From HGM04593 sp045647885 (GTDB taxonomy: Bacteria; Bacteroidota; Bacteroidia; Bacteroidales; Bacteroidaceae), in contig JAZRMX010000045.1 in NCBI GenBank assembly GCA_045647885.1, positions 1 through 36,251 of the forward strand: 36,251 nt of DNA, read 5' to 3'. Position 1 is the stretch's first letter. Every line of letters begins with the position of its first letter. Under the pieces are notes generated by a model. The model saw only the letters and a program-made list of their open reading frames with translations. It searched no databases and was not told where the DNA came from. A program made the position numbers and the translations under genes. Below are positions 26,111 through 32,952 of the stretch, in pieces.

Positions 26111-27757
26111 ATGGCAGCAATTCCCGAATTTAAGTTCGCCCATATGTTCCAGCAGGGCGCCGACACCACTGAGTATTATCTCTTGTCGAAAGAAGGAGTA
26201 TCGGTAGGCGAGTTCGAAGGTAAACCTATGCTGAAAATTACTCCCGAGGCTTTGACTCTTATGTCGCGTACAGCCTTCCGTGATGTATCGTTTATGCTCC
26301 GCCGTGCCCACAACGAGCAGGTGGCAAAAATCCTTACCGACCCCGAAGCAAGCGAGAACGACAAGTATGTAGCTCTCACCTTCTTGCGTAACGCCGAGGT
26401 TGCTTGCAAAGGTCAGTTGCCCTTGTGTCAGGACACTGGTACAGCCATCATCCACGGCGAGAAAGGCCAGCAGGTATGGACCGGCTTCTGCGACGAGGAG
26501 GCTCTCTCACGCGGTGTTTACGACACATACACACAGGAGAATCTCCGTTACAGCCAGAACGCTCCTCTTAATATGTACGACGAGGTGAACACACGTTGCA
26601 ACCTCCCTGCACAGATTGACATTGAGGCAACCGAGGGTATGGAGTATAAATTCCTTATGGTTACCAAGGGCGGTGGTTCTGCAAACAAAACATACCTCTA
26701 TCAGGAGACAAAAGCACTCTTGAATCCCGCAACACTCGTTCCCTTCCTTGTCGAGAAGATGAAGAGCCTGGGTACAGCTGCTTGTCCTCCCTATCACATT
26801 GCATTCGTAATCGGTGGTACATCGGCCGAGAAGAACCTGCTTACCGTTAAGCTCGCTTCTACTCACTTCTACGACAACCTCCCCACAACCGGCGACGAGA
26901 CAGGCCGTGCTTTCCGTGACATAGAACTTGAGAAACAGTTGCTTGACGAGGCACACCGCATTGGTCTTGGTGCCCAGTTTGGCGGTAAATACCTTGCTCA
27001 CGATATCCGCGTAGTACGTCTTCCCCGTCACGGAGCAAGCTGCCCTGTAGGTATGGGTGTAAGCTGTAGTGCCGACCGTAACATCAAAGCAAAAATCAAT
27101 AAAGACGGTATCTGGATTGAGAAACTCGACGACCAGCCTGCAACACTCATCCCCGAGGAGTTGCGTAATGCGGGCGAGGGCGACATTGTACGTGTAGACC
27201 TTAACCGTCCTATGAAAGAGGTATGCGCGCAGTTGTCACAGTATCCCATTGCAACACGTTTGTCGCTCAACGGAACAATCATCGTAGGTCGTGACATCGC
27301 TCACGCAAAACTTAAAGAGCGCATCGACCGCGGTGAGGGATTGCCCCAGTATATCAAAGACCACCCCATCTACTATGCAGGTCCCGCAAAGACTCCCGCA
27401 GGTATGCCTTGTGGCTCTATGGGTCCCACAACAGCAGGTCGTATGGACTCTTACGTAGACCTCTTCCAGGAGAACGGAGGTTCAATGATTATGCTTGCCA
27501 AGGGTAACCGTTCACAGCAGGTGACAGACGCTTGTAAGAAACACGGTGGTTTCTACCTCGGCTCAATCGGTGGTCCTGCAGCTATCCTTGCACAGAACAA
27601 CATCAAGAGCATCGAGTGCGTAGAGTATCCCGAGCTCGGTATGGAGGCTATCTGGAAAATTGAAGTAGAGGACTTCCCCGCGTTCATCCTCGTCGATGAC
27701 AAGGGTAACGACTTCTTCAAGCAGATAAAGCCCCGTTGCCCCGGCAGCTGCAAATAA
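26111..27757 (+). CDS. class I fumarate hydratase (4Fe-4S)
   Basis: This enzyme hydrates fumarate to malate reversibly, working in the reductive branch that makes succinate in anaerobic Bacteroidales. The 548-residue protein is a class I, oxygen-sensitive fumarase with both halves fused (alpha-like N-terminal about 1-300, beta-like C-terminal). Iron-sulphur ligands C106 (PLCQDTGT), C225 (AACPPYH) and C319 (VSCSAD) have the same spacing as in described class I enzymes. Other signatures are KGGGSANKTYL and CGSMGPTTAGRMD. Codon use looks strongly biased toward common codons, consistent with high expression. It lies 41 bases after hflX; I see no clear promoter in between. Confidence 0.95.
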   Translation: MAAIPEFKFAHMFQQGADTTEYYLLSKEGVSVGEFEGKPMLKITPEALTLMSRTAFRDVSFMLRRAHNEQVAKILTDPEASENDKYVALTFLRNAEVACKGQLPLCQDTGTAIIHGEKGQQVWTGFCDEEALSRGVYDTYTQENLRYSQNAPLNMYDEVNTRCNLPAQIDIEATEGMEYKFLMVTKGGGSANKTYLYQETKALLNPATLVPFLVEKMKSLGTAACPPYHIAFVIGGTSAEKNLLTVKLASTHFYDNLPTTGDETGRAFRDIELEKQLLDEAHRIGLGAQFGGKYLAHDIRVVRLPRHGASCPVGMGVSCSADRNIKAKINKDGIWIEKLDDQPATLIPEELRNAGEGDIVRVDLNRPMKEVCAQLSQYPIATRLSLNGTIIVGRDIAHAKLKERIDRGEGLPQYIKDHPIYYAGPAKTPAGMPCGSMGPTTAGRMDSYVDLFQENGGSMIMLAKGNRSQQVTDACKKHGGFYLGSIGGPAAILAQNNIKSIECVEYPELGMEAIWKIEVEDFPAFILVDDKGNDFFKQIKPRCPGSCK

Positions 27758-27777
27758 TATAGGATTTTATTAGAACA

Positions 27778-27834
27778 AAATATCGCTCTCCGTTGTTTTA
27801 TGAAATATTAAGTAAACATCGGCGGGCGATATTT
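27778..27834. promoter_or_regulatory. inverted repeat upstream of rubrerythrin, possible operator
   Basis: AAATATCGC (27778-27786) and GCGATATTT (27826-27834) are perfect 9-bp inverted arms separated by 39 bases. The right arm overlaps a TTTG (27832-27835) that could be the -33 box for a weak -7 element, TAATTGC, at 27858-27864. This would place a regulator over the promoter of an oxidative-stress gene, but no regulator is identified. Confidence 0.4.
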
Positions 27835-27891
27835 GCATATGTTAAAAAAAAAAGCGATAATTGCAAAAATAAACTTTAAACATTTACGACT

Positions 27892-28431
27892 ATGGATAAA
27901 TCATTGAAAGGAACAAAAACCGAGGCCAATTTGATGGCTGCGTTTTCTGGTGAGAGCCAGGCGCGTAACAAATATACTTATTACGCAAGCAAAGCAAAGA
28001 AAGAGGGTTTTGAGCAGATTGCAGCTATCTTCCAGGAGACAGCCGACCAAGAGAAAGAGCACGCAAAATTGTGGTTCAAACTCGCTCACGGTATTGGTGA
28101 CACAGCCGAGAACCTTGTAGATGCAGCAGCCGGCGAGAACTACGAGTGGACCGATATGTACCCCACTATGGCACAGGAGGCTCGCGAAGAGGGCTTTATG
28201 GAGATTGCTGCTATGTTCGATGCAGTAGCAAAGGTTGAAGCTGTTCACGAGGAGCGTTACAAGAAACTTCTCCAGAACGTTCAGAACGGTCAGGTATTCA
28301 GCCGTGAGCAGGATTGTGTATGGCAGTGCCGTAACTGCGGTCACTTGCACTTTGGCAAGATGGCTCCCGAGATGTGCCCCGTTTGTGCTCATCCCAAGGC
28401 ATACTTCCAGATCAAGCCCGAGAACTACTAA
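27892..28431 (+). CDS. rubrerythrin
   Basis: Rubrerythrin reduces hydrogen peroxide to water in anaerobes. The 179-residue protein has the ferritin-like di-iron domain with E21, E54-x-x-H57, E97 and E116-x-x-H119, followed by a C-terminal rubredoxin-like domain with Cys pairs C146/C149 (CRNC) and C162/C165 (CPVC). All ligands are present. It is alone between a 134-base upstream gap with an inverted repeat and a strong terminator, so it is probably monocistronic and independently regulated. Confidence 0.96.
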   Translation: MDKSLKGTKTEANLMAAFSGESQARNKYTYYASKAKKEGFEQIAAIFQETADQEKEHAKLWFKLAHGIGDTAENLVDAAAGENYEWTDMYPTMAQEAREEGFMEIAAMFDAVAKVEAVHEERYKKLLQNVQNGQVFSREQDCVWQCRNCGHLHFGKMAPEMCPVCAHPKAYFQIKPENY

Positions 28432-28459
28432 TAAATTCTTTAGTATAAAGGTTATACAG

Positions 28460-28490
28460 GCCGTTGCGCGTTTTTGTGCAACGGCTTTTT
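28460..28490 (+). terminator. terminator after rubrerythrin
   Basis: GCCGTTGCGC (28460-28469) pairs with GTGCAACGGC (28476-28485) with one G-T pair, then TTTTT. A canonical intrinsic terminator. Confidence 0.93.
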
Positions 28491-29090
28491 AATTGCTATG
28501 AGTAATCAATTCTCCCTCGTTGAAGAGGTACGAGAAATTTGCGCAAGTAAATTTCGGGTGGGAGTTATGATTTTTTCTTATGTTGCATTTTAACTCCTCC
28601 CCTTGCTTTGCGAGGTGGAGGTGTCACAAACGTAGTGCAGTGACGGAGGGGACGGCGCGAAATTATAGCGCCGTTTGCTTTCTGCGAGAACCTACTACGC
28701 TCGTTGCGTGTACAAGCAAGCTTGCACCCACTCGCTTGCAAGGTTGTTGCGACGGCGGGAAAGCCGCGAGTAAGCGAGAACTAAGGAAGCTCGCTTGTTT
28801 AGTCGAGCGGGAGCGGGTTCGTAAAACAATATTTATATTCCCAAAGGAGTAATTCTGTTTTATTGCGCCACTTGTAAGGGTAGACCGGCGTGTCTGCCCT
28901 TAATACACACTTGCTTTTTGCTTCTCGGTGTCGCTAACCGTTGTTTTTTTGTTTCTGTGTAAATTCTTTATAGCCCTTTTGGGCGCAAAAGGGCGCAAAA
29001 CGCCCGGCACGCGGGGCGTAACAGTCGCTCGCGCCTCTGCTCACGCTGTTTCAAATAATTGAAACATCCCTCGTTCGTTCCTCGCTTGTC

Positions 29091-29210
29091 ATTAAAGGCT
29101 GTTCGTCGCAGTTTAGGGGCTCCGTAAGCGTGCGGTATTGCGTTGTAAGTAAAATAACGGCATACCGCACTATGTCCTCGCCTGTCTCCTAAACTGCAAC
29201 GGCCTTTAAT
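29091..29210. repeat. nested long imperfect inverted repeat
   Basis: Outer arms: ATTAAAGGC...GCAGTTTAGG (29091-29117) against CCTAAACTGCAACGGCCTTTAAT-type sequence split as CCTAAACTGC (29188-29197) and AACGGCCTTTAAT (29198-29210), differing by a short insertion and one transition. Inner arms: GTGCGGTAT (29130-29138) against ATACCGCAC (29162-29170), extendable with two mismatches. The loop lies near 29146-29154. It could fold as a cruciform or a structured RNA. Confidence 0.65.
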
Positions 29211-29277
29211 TGTGTTACTTACGGTGCCGGTTCTCTTTTTGTAAATTACTTTTGCTGGTGTAGGGGCTGACCGTCGT

Positions 29278-29324
29278 TGAAGTGACCCCCAAAGTTTGGA
29301 CAAAAAACTTTGGGGGTCACTTCA
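29278..29324. repeat. 47-bp palindrome resembling abutted IS3-type ends
   Basis: Arms of 20 bp (29278-29297 and 29305-29324) are perfect inverted repeats with a 7-base centre, GGACAAA. Each arm reads TGAAGTGACCCCCAAAGTTT from the outside, which begins with TG and carries the TGACCCCCAAA core that I associate with terminal inverted repeats of IS3/IS150-type elements. No transposase remains. Flanking triplets CGT and TGT are not a perfect target duplication. It could instead be a strong terminator-like hairpin, though no T-run follows. Confidence 0.6.
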
Positions 29325-29490
29325 TGTGTCTGCCCAATATTACTTGCTGTTGTTCCCACCTAACTATTTATGCAATAACATTTATATAAAGAAGGTAGGC
29401 GGCTATGGAGACAGCTATTATTATAGCCGATTTTACTATTATGTGTAACAAAAGTTTCATAGTAACCTGGGGATTTTTGGGTTTTAAATT

Positions 29491-29530
29491 GAAAACGAGC
29501 CCGCCTTTTGAGAAGGCCGGGCTCGTTTTC
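29491..29530. terminator. bidirectional terminator downstream of the ferredoxin gene
   Basis: GAAAACGAGCCCG-CCTT (29491-29507) pairs with AAGGCCGGGCTCGTTTTC (29513-29530) with one bulged base and a short loop. The GTTTTC ends of the stem supply the T-run in both directions. It lies 20 bases past the ferredoxin stop. Confidence 0.88.
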
Positions 29531-29550
29531 TGTTTGCATTGTGCGTTTAA

Positions 29551-29718
29551 TTAACCCTCGTGGATAGCCTCTGAAGGACATACACCAGCGCAAGAACCGC
29601 AATCGATGCACAACTCGGGGTTGATAGAATATTTCTCACCCTCTGAAATAGCACCCTGAGGACACTCGTCGATACATGTACCGCAAGCAACGCAGTCGTC
29701 TGAAATTACGTAAGCCAT
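29551..29718 (-). CDS. 2x[4Fe-4S] bacterial-type ferredoxin
   Basis: A 55-residue clostridial-type ferredoxin that carries electrons at low potential, for example to or from pyruvate:ferredoxin oxidoreductase. Two CxxCxxCxxxC clusters are complete: C9, C12, C15, C19 and C37, C40, C43, C47. I chose the ATG at 29718, which begins MAYVISDDC as in other small ferredoxins. The longer frame from 29787 would add 23 residues and run across the promoter box. It has its own promoter and terminator and is monocistronic. Confidence 0.95.
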   Translation of the reverse strand: MAYVISDDCVACGTCIDECPQGAISEGEKYSINPELCIDCGSCAGVCPSEAIHEG

Positions 29719-29751
29719 AGTTGTAAAATTTAAATTGTATTTATCCGAGTG

Positions 29752-29759
29752 CGAAGATA
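29752..29759 (-). promoter_or_regulatory. -7 promoter box for the ferredoxin gene
   Basis: Leftward TATCTTCG, 33 bases before the ferredoxin ATG at 29718. A TTTTG lies about 25 bases further upstream, longer than the usual spacing. Confidence 0.65.
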
Positions 29760-29813
29760 GTGCTTTTTGCTTTACCCTGTCTATCAAAAGTGAGTTTTAA
29801 CATTTTTTTACAA

Positions 29814-29845
29814 TTTGTATATATCCTCTCTTTTTTTTATCTTCG
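29814..29845 (+). promoter_or_regulatory. consensus promoter for porT
   Basis: TTTG at 29814-29817 and TATCTTCG at 29838-29845 are 20 bases apart, a full Bacteroidetes consensus. The porT ATG is about 40 bases downstream. Confidence 0.88.
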
Positions 29846-29886
29846 CAAAGCAATAAGCTGTTGGAAAAAACGTTATTTTAAGTGCT

Positions 29887-30588
29887 ATGAAGAGAATTAT
29901 ATACATTTTTTTATTATCCCTGTTGCCTGTGGCTGCTTTTGCCCAGGAACGCAAGGTTCAGAACAAACCCTATATAGACTTTCGACGTCTGCACTATGGT
30001 TTCTTTGTTGGTGCGCATGTGCAGGATATGGAATTTTACAATAACGGTTTCGTTACCGAGAATGGTGAGCAATGGTTTGCCGACATACCCTCATATAACC
30101 CCGGTTTCACCGTGGGTGTGCTTGCTGACCTGCGCTTGAGCAACCATTTCTCCTTGCGTGCGTTGCCCACTCTGCACTTCGGGCAAAATACCATAAAGTT
30201 CCGTGATGCGAAGAGTGGTCTTAAAGAGAGCCAGCAGGTGAAGACAACCTATCTTTCGCTGCCCGTGCACGTGAAATTTGCTGCAGAGCGTTTCAATAAC
30301 TATCGCCCATACATCACCGCCGGAATTGCGCCAATGATGAACCTCACCGTCAAGGAGCAACGTCCCATCCTTTTCAAGAAGTTTGATACAATGGTTGAGG
30401 TGGGCTTCGGCTGCGATTTCTATCTCCCCTTCTTTAAACTCATCCCGGAGCTTAAATTTGCCTTCAGCCTTGTCGATGTGCTTGAAAAGGACCGCAAGGA
30501 TCTGCTCGACAAGAACTATCTGAAATTCACCGACTCGGTTGACAAAGTTGTATCTAAAATGGTAATATTATCCTTCTATTTCGAGTGA
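29887..30588 (+). CDS. porT: type IX secretion outer membrane protein PorT
   Basis: PorT was the first T9SS component described in P. gingivalis, an outer-membrane barrel needed for gingipain export. The 233-residue protein has a signal peptide (AAFAQ) and the PorT pattern: HYGFFVGAHVQDMEFYNNGF, then PGFTVGVLADLRLSNHFSLR, TTYLSLPVHVKFAAERFNNY plus RPYITAGIAP, VEVGFGCDFYLPFFKLIPEL and a terminal Ser/aromatic strand (KMVILSFYFE). Length matches P. gingivalis PorT (about 240). I chose PorT over a generic PF13568 barrel because of these ordered segments. It has its own promoter and is followed closely by the trp leader. Confidence 0.87.
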   Translation: MKRIIYIFLLSLLPVAAFAQERKVQNKPYIDFRRLHYGFFVGAHVQDMEFYNNGFVTENGEQWFADIPSYNPGFTVGVLADLRLSNHFSLRALPTLHFGQNTIKFRDAKSGLKESQQVKTTYLSLPVHVKFAAERFNNYRPYITAGIAPMMNLTVKEQRPILFKKFDTMVEVGFGCDFYLPFFKLIPELKFAFSLVDVLEKDRKDLLDKNYLKFTDSVDKVVSKMVILSFYFE

Positions 30589-30611
30589 AAAGAAGTTTTT
30601 GAAGGCAATTA

Positions 30612-30642
30612 TTTGCAAGTAAGAAAAATATATATATCTTCG
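30612..30642 (+). promoter_or_regulatory. consensus promoter for the trp leader/trpB transcript
   Basis: TTTG at 30612-30615 and TATCTTCG at 30635-30642 are 19 bases apart. Transcription should start near 30649, about 27 bases before the leader-peptide ATG and about 190 bases before trpB. Confidence 0.88.
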
Positions 30643-30675
30643 CAACCACAAAGAAGAATAATTCTAATAAGAAAT

Positions 30676-30732
30676 ATGGCAAACAACGTGAACAGATATT
30701 GGTGGTGGCGCTTATCGGGAACAAACTCGTGA
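30676..30732 (+). CDS. trpL: trp leader peptide (attenuation)
   Basis: An 18-residue peptide, MANNVNRYWWWRLSGTNS, with three consecutive Trp codons at 30700-30708 and a TGA stop at 30730-30732. It lies directly after a consensus promoter and before an intrinsic terminator. Leader peptides with Trp runs are the sensing device of classical tryptophan attenuation: scarcity of charged Trp-tRNA stalls the ribosome on these codons and lets the downstream genes be transcribed. This matches the Bacteroidetes trp-leader class described as the Bacteroid-trp RNA motif. Confidence 0.9.
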   Translation: MANNVNRYWWWRLSGTNS

Positions 30733-30813
30733 GCGGTTGCTGCATAGTCTTTTCGACGTGTTGCTTTCTAAAAAAAATAGTTAGACCGGTCTCACAAGGC
30801 CGGTCTGCTTTTA
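30731..30813 (+). promoter_or_regulatory. trp attenuator: antiterminator region and terminator
   Basis: The terminator is AGACCGG (30783-30789) paired with CCGGTCT (30800-30806), followed by GCTTTTATT. A competing pairing is possible between GAGCGGTT (30731-30738, overlapping the leader stop codon) and GACCGGTCTC (30784-30793), with a 2-base bulge. A ribosome reaching the stop codon would cover 30731-30738 and favour the terminator; a ribosome stalled on the Trp codons at 30700-30708 would leave it free and favour antitermination. The hairpins are seen; the switch is inferred. Confidence 0.8.
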
Positions 30814-30842
30814 TTATCGAATAAAAATAAAACAATATAAAT

Positions 30843-32198
30843 ATGAAACAGAAACGTTACTTTCTACAAGAAAACGAAATACCCACACAATGGTATAACA
30901 TTCAGGCCGAGATGGTGAACAAGCCCGAGCCTATGCTCGACCCCAAGACCCGCCAGCCCATAACCGTGGAGGAACTTTCCAAACTGTTGTCAGCAGAATC
31001 GGCACGTCAGGAACTCAACTTCACCGACGCGTGGATAGATATCCCCGAGCCTGTGCAGGAGATGTATCGTTATTACCGTTCAACACCCCTCGTGCGTGCC
31101 TATGGCCTTGAAAAGGCTCTCGGCACTCCGGCACACATATATTTCAAGAATGAGAGTGTCAGCCCCATCGGTTCGCATAAACTGAACTCGGCGTTGCCAC
31201 AGGCTTATTACTGCAAGATTGAGGGCACAACAAACGTAACCACAGAGACCGGTGCCGGTCAATGGGGTGCAGCACTCTCTTATGCTACAAAGGTCTTTGG
31301 TCTTGAGTGTGCAATTTATCAGGTTAAGTTGAGCTACGAGCAGAAACCTTACCGTCGCAGTGTAATGCAGACCTTCGGCGCGCAGGTAACTCCTTCGCCC
31401 TCAATGTCTACACGTGCCGGAAAGGATATCATCACTGTGAATCCCAACCACCAGGGCTCGTTGGGAACAGCAATCAGCGAGGCTGTGGAGCTTGCACGCA
31501 CCACACCTAACTGCAAGTATGCCCTTGGCTCTGTTATGAGCCACGTGAGCCTTCACCAGACAATCATTGGTCTTGAGGCCGAAAAACAGATGGCTATGGC
31601 CGGTGAGTATCCCGATGTCGTAATTGGTTGCTTCGGCGGTGGCTCAAACTTCTCGGGTATAGCCTTCCCCTTTATGCGTCACAATATAAAAGGCGACAAG
31701 AAGACCCGTTTCGTGGCTGCAGAGCCCGAGTCGTGCCCCAAACTTTCACGCGGCCGCTTCTGCTACGACTATGGCGATGAAACAGGTTACACTCCTTTGA
31801 TGCCAATGTTCTCTCTTGGCCACAATTTCAAGCCTGCCAATATTCACGCCGGTGGCTTGCGTTACCACGGTGCCGGTGTAATTGTGTCGCAGTTGCTTAA
31901 GGACGGTCTTATGGAAGCAGCCGATATCAGTCAGCTCGATTCTTTCAACGCAGGCTTGCTCTTTGCCAAAGCCGAAGGTATTGTGCCTGCTCCCGAGTCG
32001 TGTCACGCCATTGCTGCTACTATCGCTGAGGCCGAAAAGTGCAAGGAGACAGGCGAGGAGAAGGTGATACTCTTCTGTTTGTCGGGCCACGGTCTTATGG
32101 ATATGACAGCATACGACCAATATATTTCGGGCAGCCTTAACAACTACTCGATTAGTGACGAGGAGATTGAAAAGAACCTTGAGAACTCAATAAAATAA
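30843..32198 (+). CDS. trpB: tryptophan synthase beta chain, TrpB2 type
   Basis: A PLP enzyme joining indole and serine to make tryptophan. The 451-residue protein is of the long TrpB2 class, not the about 400-residue TrpB1 class: extended N-terminus, PLP lysine in GSHKLNSA (K113), the Glu in TETGAGQWG, and the phosphate-binding GCFGGGSNFSG. The gene stands downstream of a Trp attenuator, so it is regulated by tryptophan supply. No trpA or other trp gene is adjacent, and a terminator follows at 32207. TrpB2 enzymes often act without TrpA, as indole salvage or serine-linked enzymes, so salvage is plausible. Confidence 0.93.
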   Translation: MKQKRYFLQENEIPTQWYNIQAEMVNKPEPMLDPKTRQPITVEELSKLLSAESARQELNFTDAWIDIPEPVQEMYRYYRSTPLVRAYGLEKALGTPAHIYFKNESVSPIGSHKLNSALPQAYYCKIEGTTNVTTETGAGQWGAALSYATKVFGLECAIYQVKLSYEQKPYRRSVMQTFGAQVTPSPSMSTRAGKDIITVNPNHQGSLGTAISEAVELARTTPNCKYALGSVMSHVSLHQTIIGLEAEKQMAMAGEYPDVVIGCFGGGSNFSGIAFPFMRHNIKGDKKTRFVAAEPESCPKLSRGRFCYDYGDETGYTPLMPMFSLGHNFKPANIHAGGLRYHGAGVIVSQLLKDGLMEAADISQLDSFNAGLLFAKAEGIVPAPESCHAIAATIAEAEKCKETGEEKVILFCLSGHGLMDMTAYDQYISGSLNNYSISDEEIEKNLENSIK

Positions 32199-32206
32199 AT
32201 AATGAG

Positions 32207-32234
32207 GAGCCTGCTTGCAATGCAGGCTCTTTTC
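32207..32234 (+). terminator. terminator after trpB
   Basis: GAGCCTGC (32207-32214) and GCAGGCTC (32222-32229) form a perfect 8-bp stem with a 7-base loop, followed by TTTTC. It lies 9 bases after the trpB stop. Confidence 0.85.
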
Positions 32235-32258
32235 TTGAGCCTTATGGAAAGAAGAAAA

Positions 32259-32867
32259 ATGATGTATGTCCACGGCTTTGCCTCCTCGGGCAGCTCGGGC
32301 ACGGTTATGAGCTTGCGCCGCCATCTGCCCGACTGGCAGGTTATTGCCCCCGACCTTCCGGTGGATCCTTTCGAGGCGTTGGAACTGTTGCGCAGTATTG
32401 TGGAAAAGGAGCAACCCGAAATTGTTGTTGGAACCTCTATGGGCGGTATGTATGTGCAGCAGTTGTGGGGAGTTCCGCGTGTGGTGGTCAATCCCTCGTT
32501 CGAGATGTCCCGCTCTTTGCTGTTCGGTAAAATGGGGCGTAATAAATATATGTCCAAGCGCCAAGATGGGGCTACGGAGTTCCGCATTGACAAGGCTGTT
32601 GTGGAGCGCTTCAAACTTATGGAGAAAGAGCAGTTTGCCGGTGTCAATGAGCGTGAAAAGGAACTTGTTGTGGGGCTCTTTGGCGACAAGGATCCGGTGG
32701 CGCATTTCCAGCCGCTTATGGCAGAACTTTACGGCGAGGAGCGTTGTCGGTGGTTCTGTGGAGAGCATCGCCTGAACGACGATATTGTAAAGAAGGTTCT
32801 TATACCGCTGTTGCGCGAGTTGATTCCCGAAAAGAATAATGAATATTATAATTGGCAAGGGTTTTAA
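32259..32867 (+). CDS. YqiA/YcfP-type alpha/beta-fold esterase
   Basis: A small alpha/beta hydrolase of the YqiA/UPF0227 family. Seen: YVHGFASSGSSGTV at the very start (oxyanion-side HGF motif), nucleophile Ser in VVGTSMGGMY (about 62-71 from this start), FGDKDPV with the acid residue, and a likely catalytic His in GEHRLND. Homologues are esterases of uncertain natural substrate. The open frame extends to 32202, but that start lies inside the trpB terminator. I prefer the ATG at 32259, preceded by a purine-rich AGAAGAAAA and giving the family-like start MMYVHGF; 32244 is a second option. Expression probably relies on read-through from trpB. Confidence 0.78.
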   Translation: MMYVHGFASSGSSGTVMSLRRHLPDWQVIAPDLPVDPFEALELLRSIVEKEQPEIVVGTSMGGMYVQQLWGVPRVVVNPSFEMSRSLLFGKMGRNKYMSKRQDGATEFRIDKAVVERFKLMEKEQFAGVNEREKELVVGLFGDKDPVAHFQPLMAELYGEERCRWFCGEHRLNDDIVKKVLIPLLRELIPEKNNEYYNWQGF

Positions 32868-32880
32868 CCCTTGCCTTTGT
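32854..32880 (+). terminator. terminator overlapping the end of the esterase gene
   Basis: GGCAAGGGT (32854-32862) and ACCCTTGCC (32867-32875) form a strong stem followed by TTTGTTG. The esterase TAA stop (32865-32867) lies mostly in the loop. Confidence 0.85.
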
Positions 32881-32938
32881 TGTATATGTGCAAATTTCAT
32901 TTAATACTCATCAGGCAAGAAATGTCCGTTTTTTTAGC

Positions 32939-32946
32939 TATCTTTG
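32939..32946 (+). promoter_or_regulatory. orphan rightward -7 promoter box
   Basis: TATCTTTG matches TAnnTTTG exactly but has no gene downstream on this strand: the next thing is the terminator stem at 33084-33130. It may drive a short noncoding transcript or be the relic of a gene displaced when the adjacent island arrived. No -33 TTTG at consensus distance. Confidence 0.45.
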
Positions 32947-32952
32947 CAGAAG

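Larger units (their letters stand above)
28570..29330. repeat. gene-free region dense in inverted repeats
   Basis: The gap between the rubrerythrin terminator (28490) and the ferredoxin terminator (29491) holds no credible gene. It is richer in G+C than typical intergenic DNA here and packed with stem-loops: 28652-28674 (7 bp), palindrome GCAAGCTTGC at 28716-28725, 28772-28796 (7 bp), 28973-28994 (8 bp), GTTTCAA/TTGAAAC at 29048-29065, a large nested structure at 29091-29210 and a 47-bp palindrome at 29278-29324. The 10-mer GGGCGCAAAA is repeated in tandem at 28981-29000. It looks like a patch of intergenic repeats or a decayed mobile element, or an array of structured RNA. After 29330 I see only a 7-bp inverted repeat (29400-29406/29423-29429). 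Confidence 0.6.

Noticed and set aside
28580..28852. Rightward open frame of 90 codons in the repeat-rich gap
   Set aside because: Arg/Cys-rich, no recognisable domain, and it runs through several stem-loops. It is probably a chance frame in GC-richer repeat DNA.
28968..29303. Leftward open frame of 111 codons in the repeat-rich gap
   Set aside because: It starts inside the 47-bp palindrome and reads through the nested inverted repeat. Composition is Arg-heavy with no domain, so it is an artefact of structured DNA.
29719..29787. N-terminal extension of the ferredoxin frame
   Set aside because: It would run across the TATCTTCG promoter box and adds residues foreign to small ferredoxins.
32202..32258. 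Longer start for the YqiA-type esterase at 32202
   Set aside because: The ATG lies at the trpB terminator stem and the added residues have no counterpart in the family.
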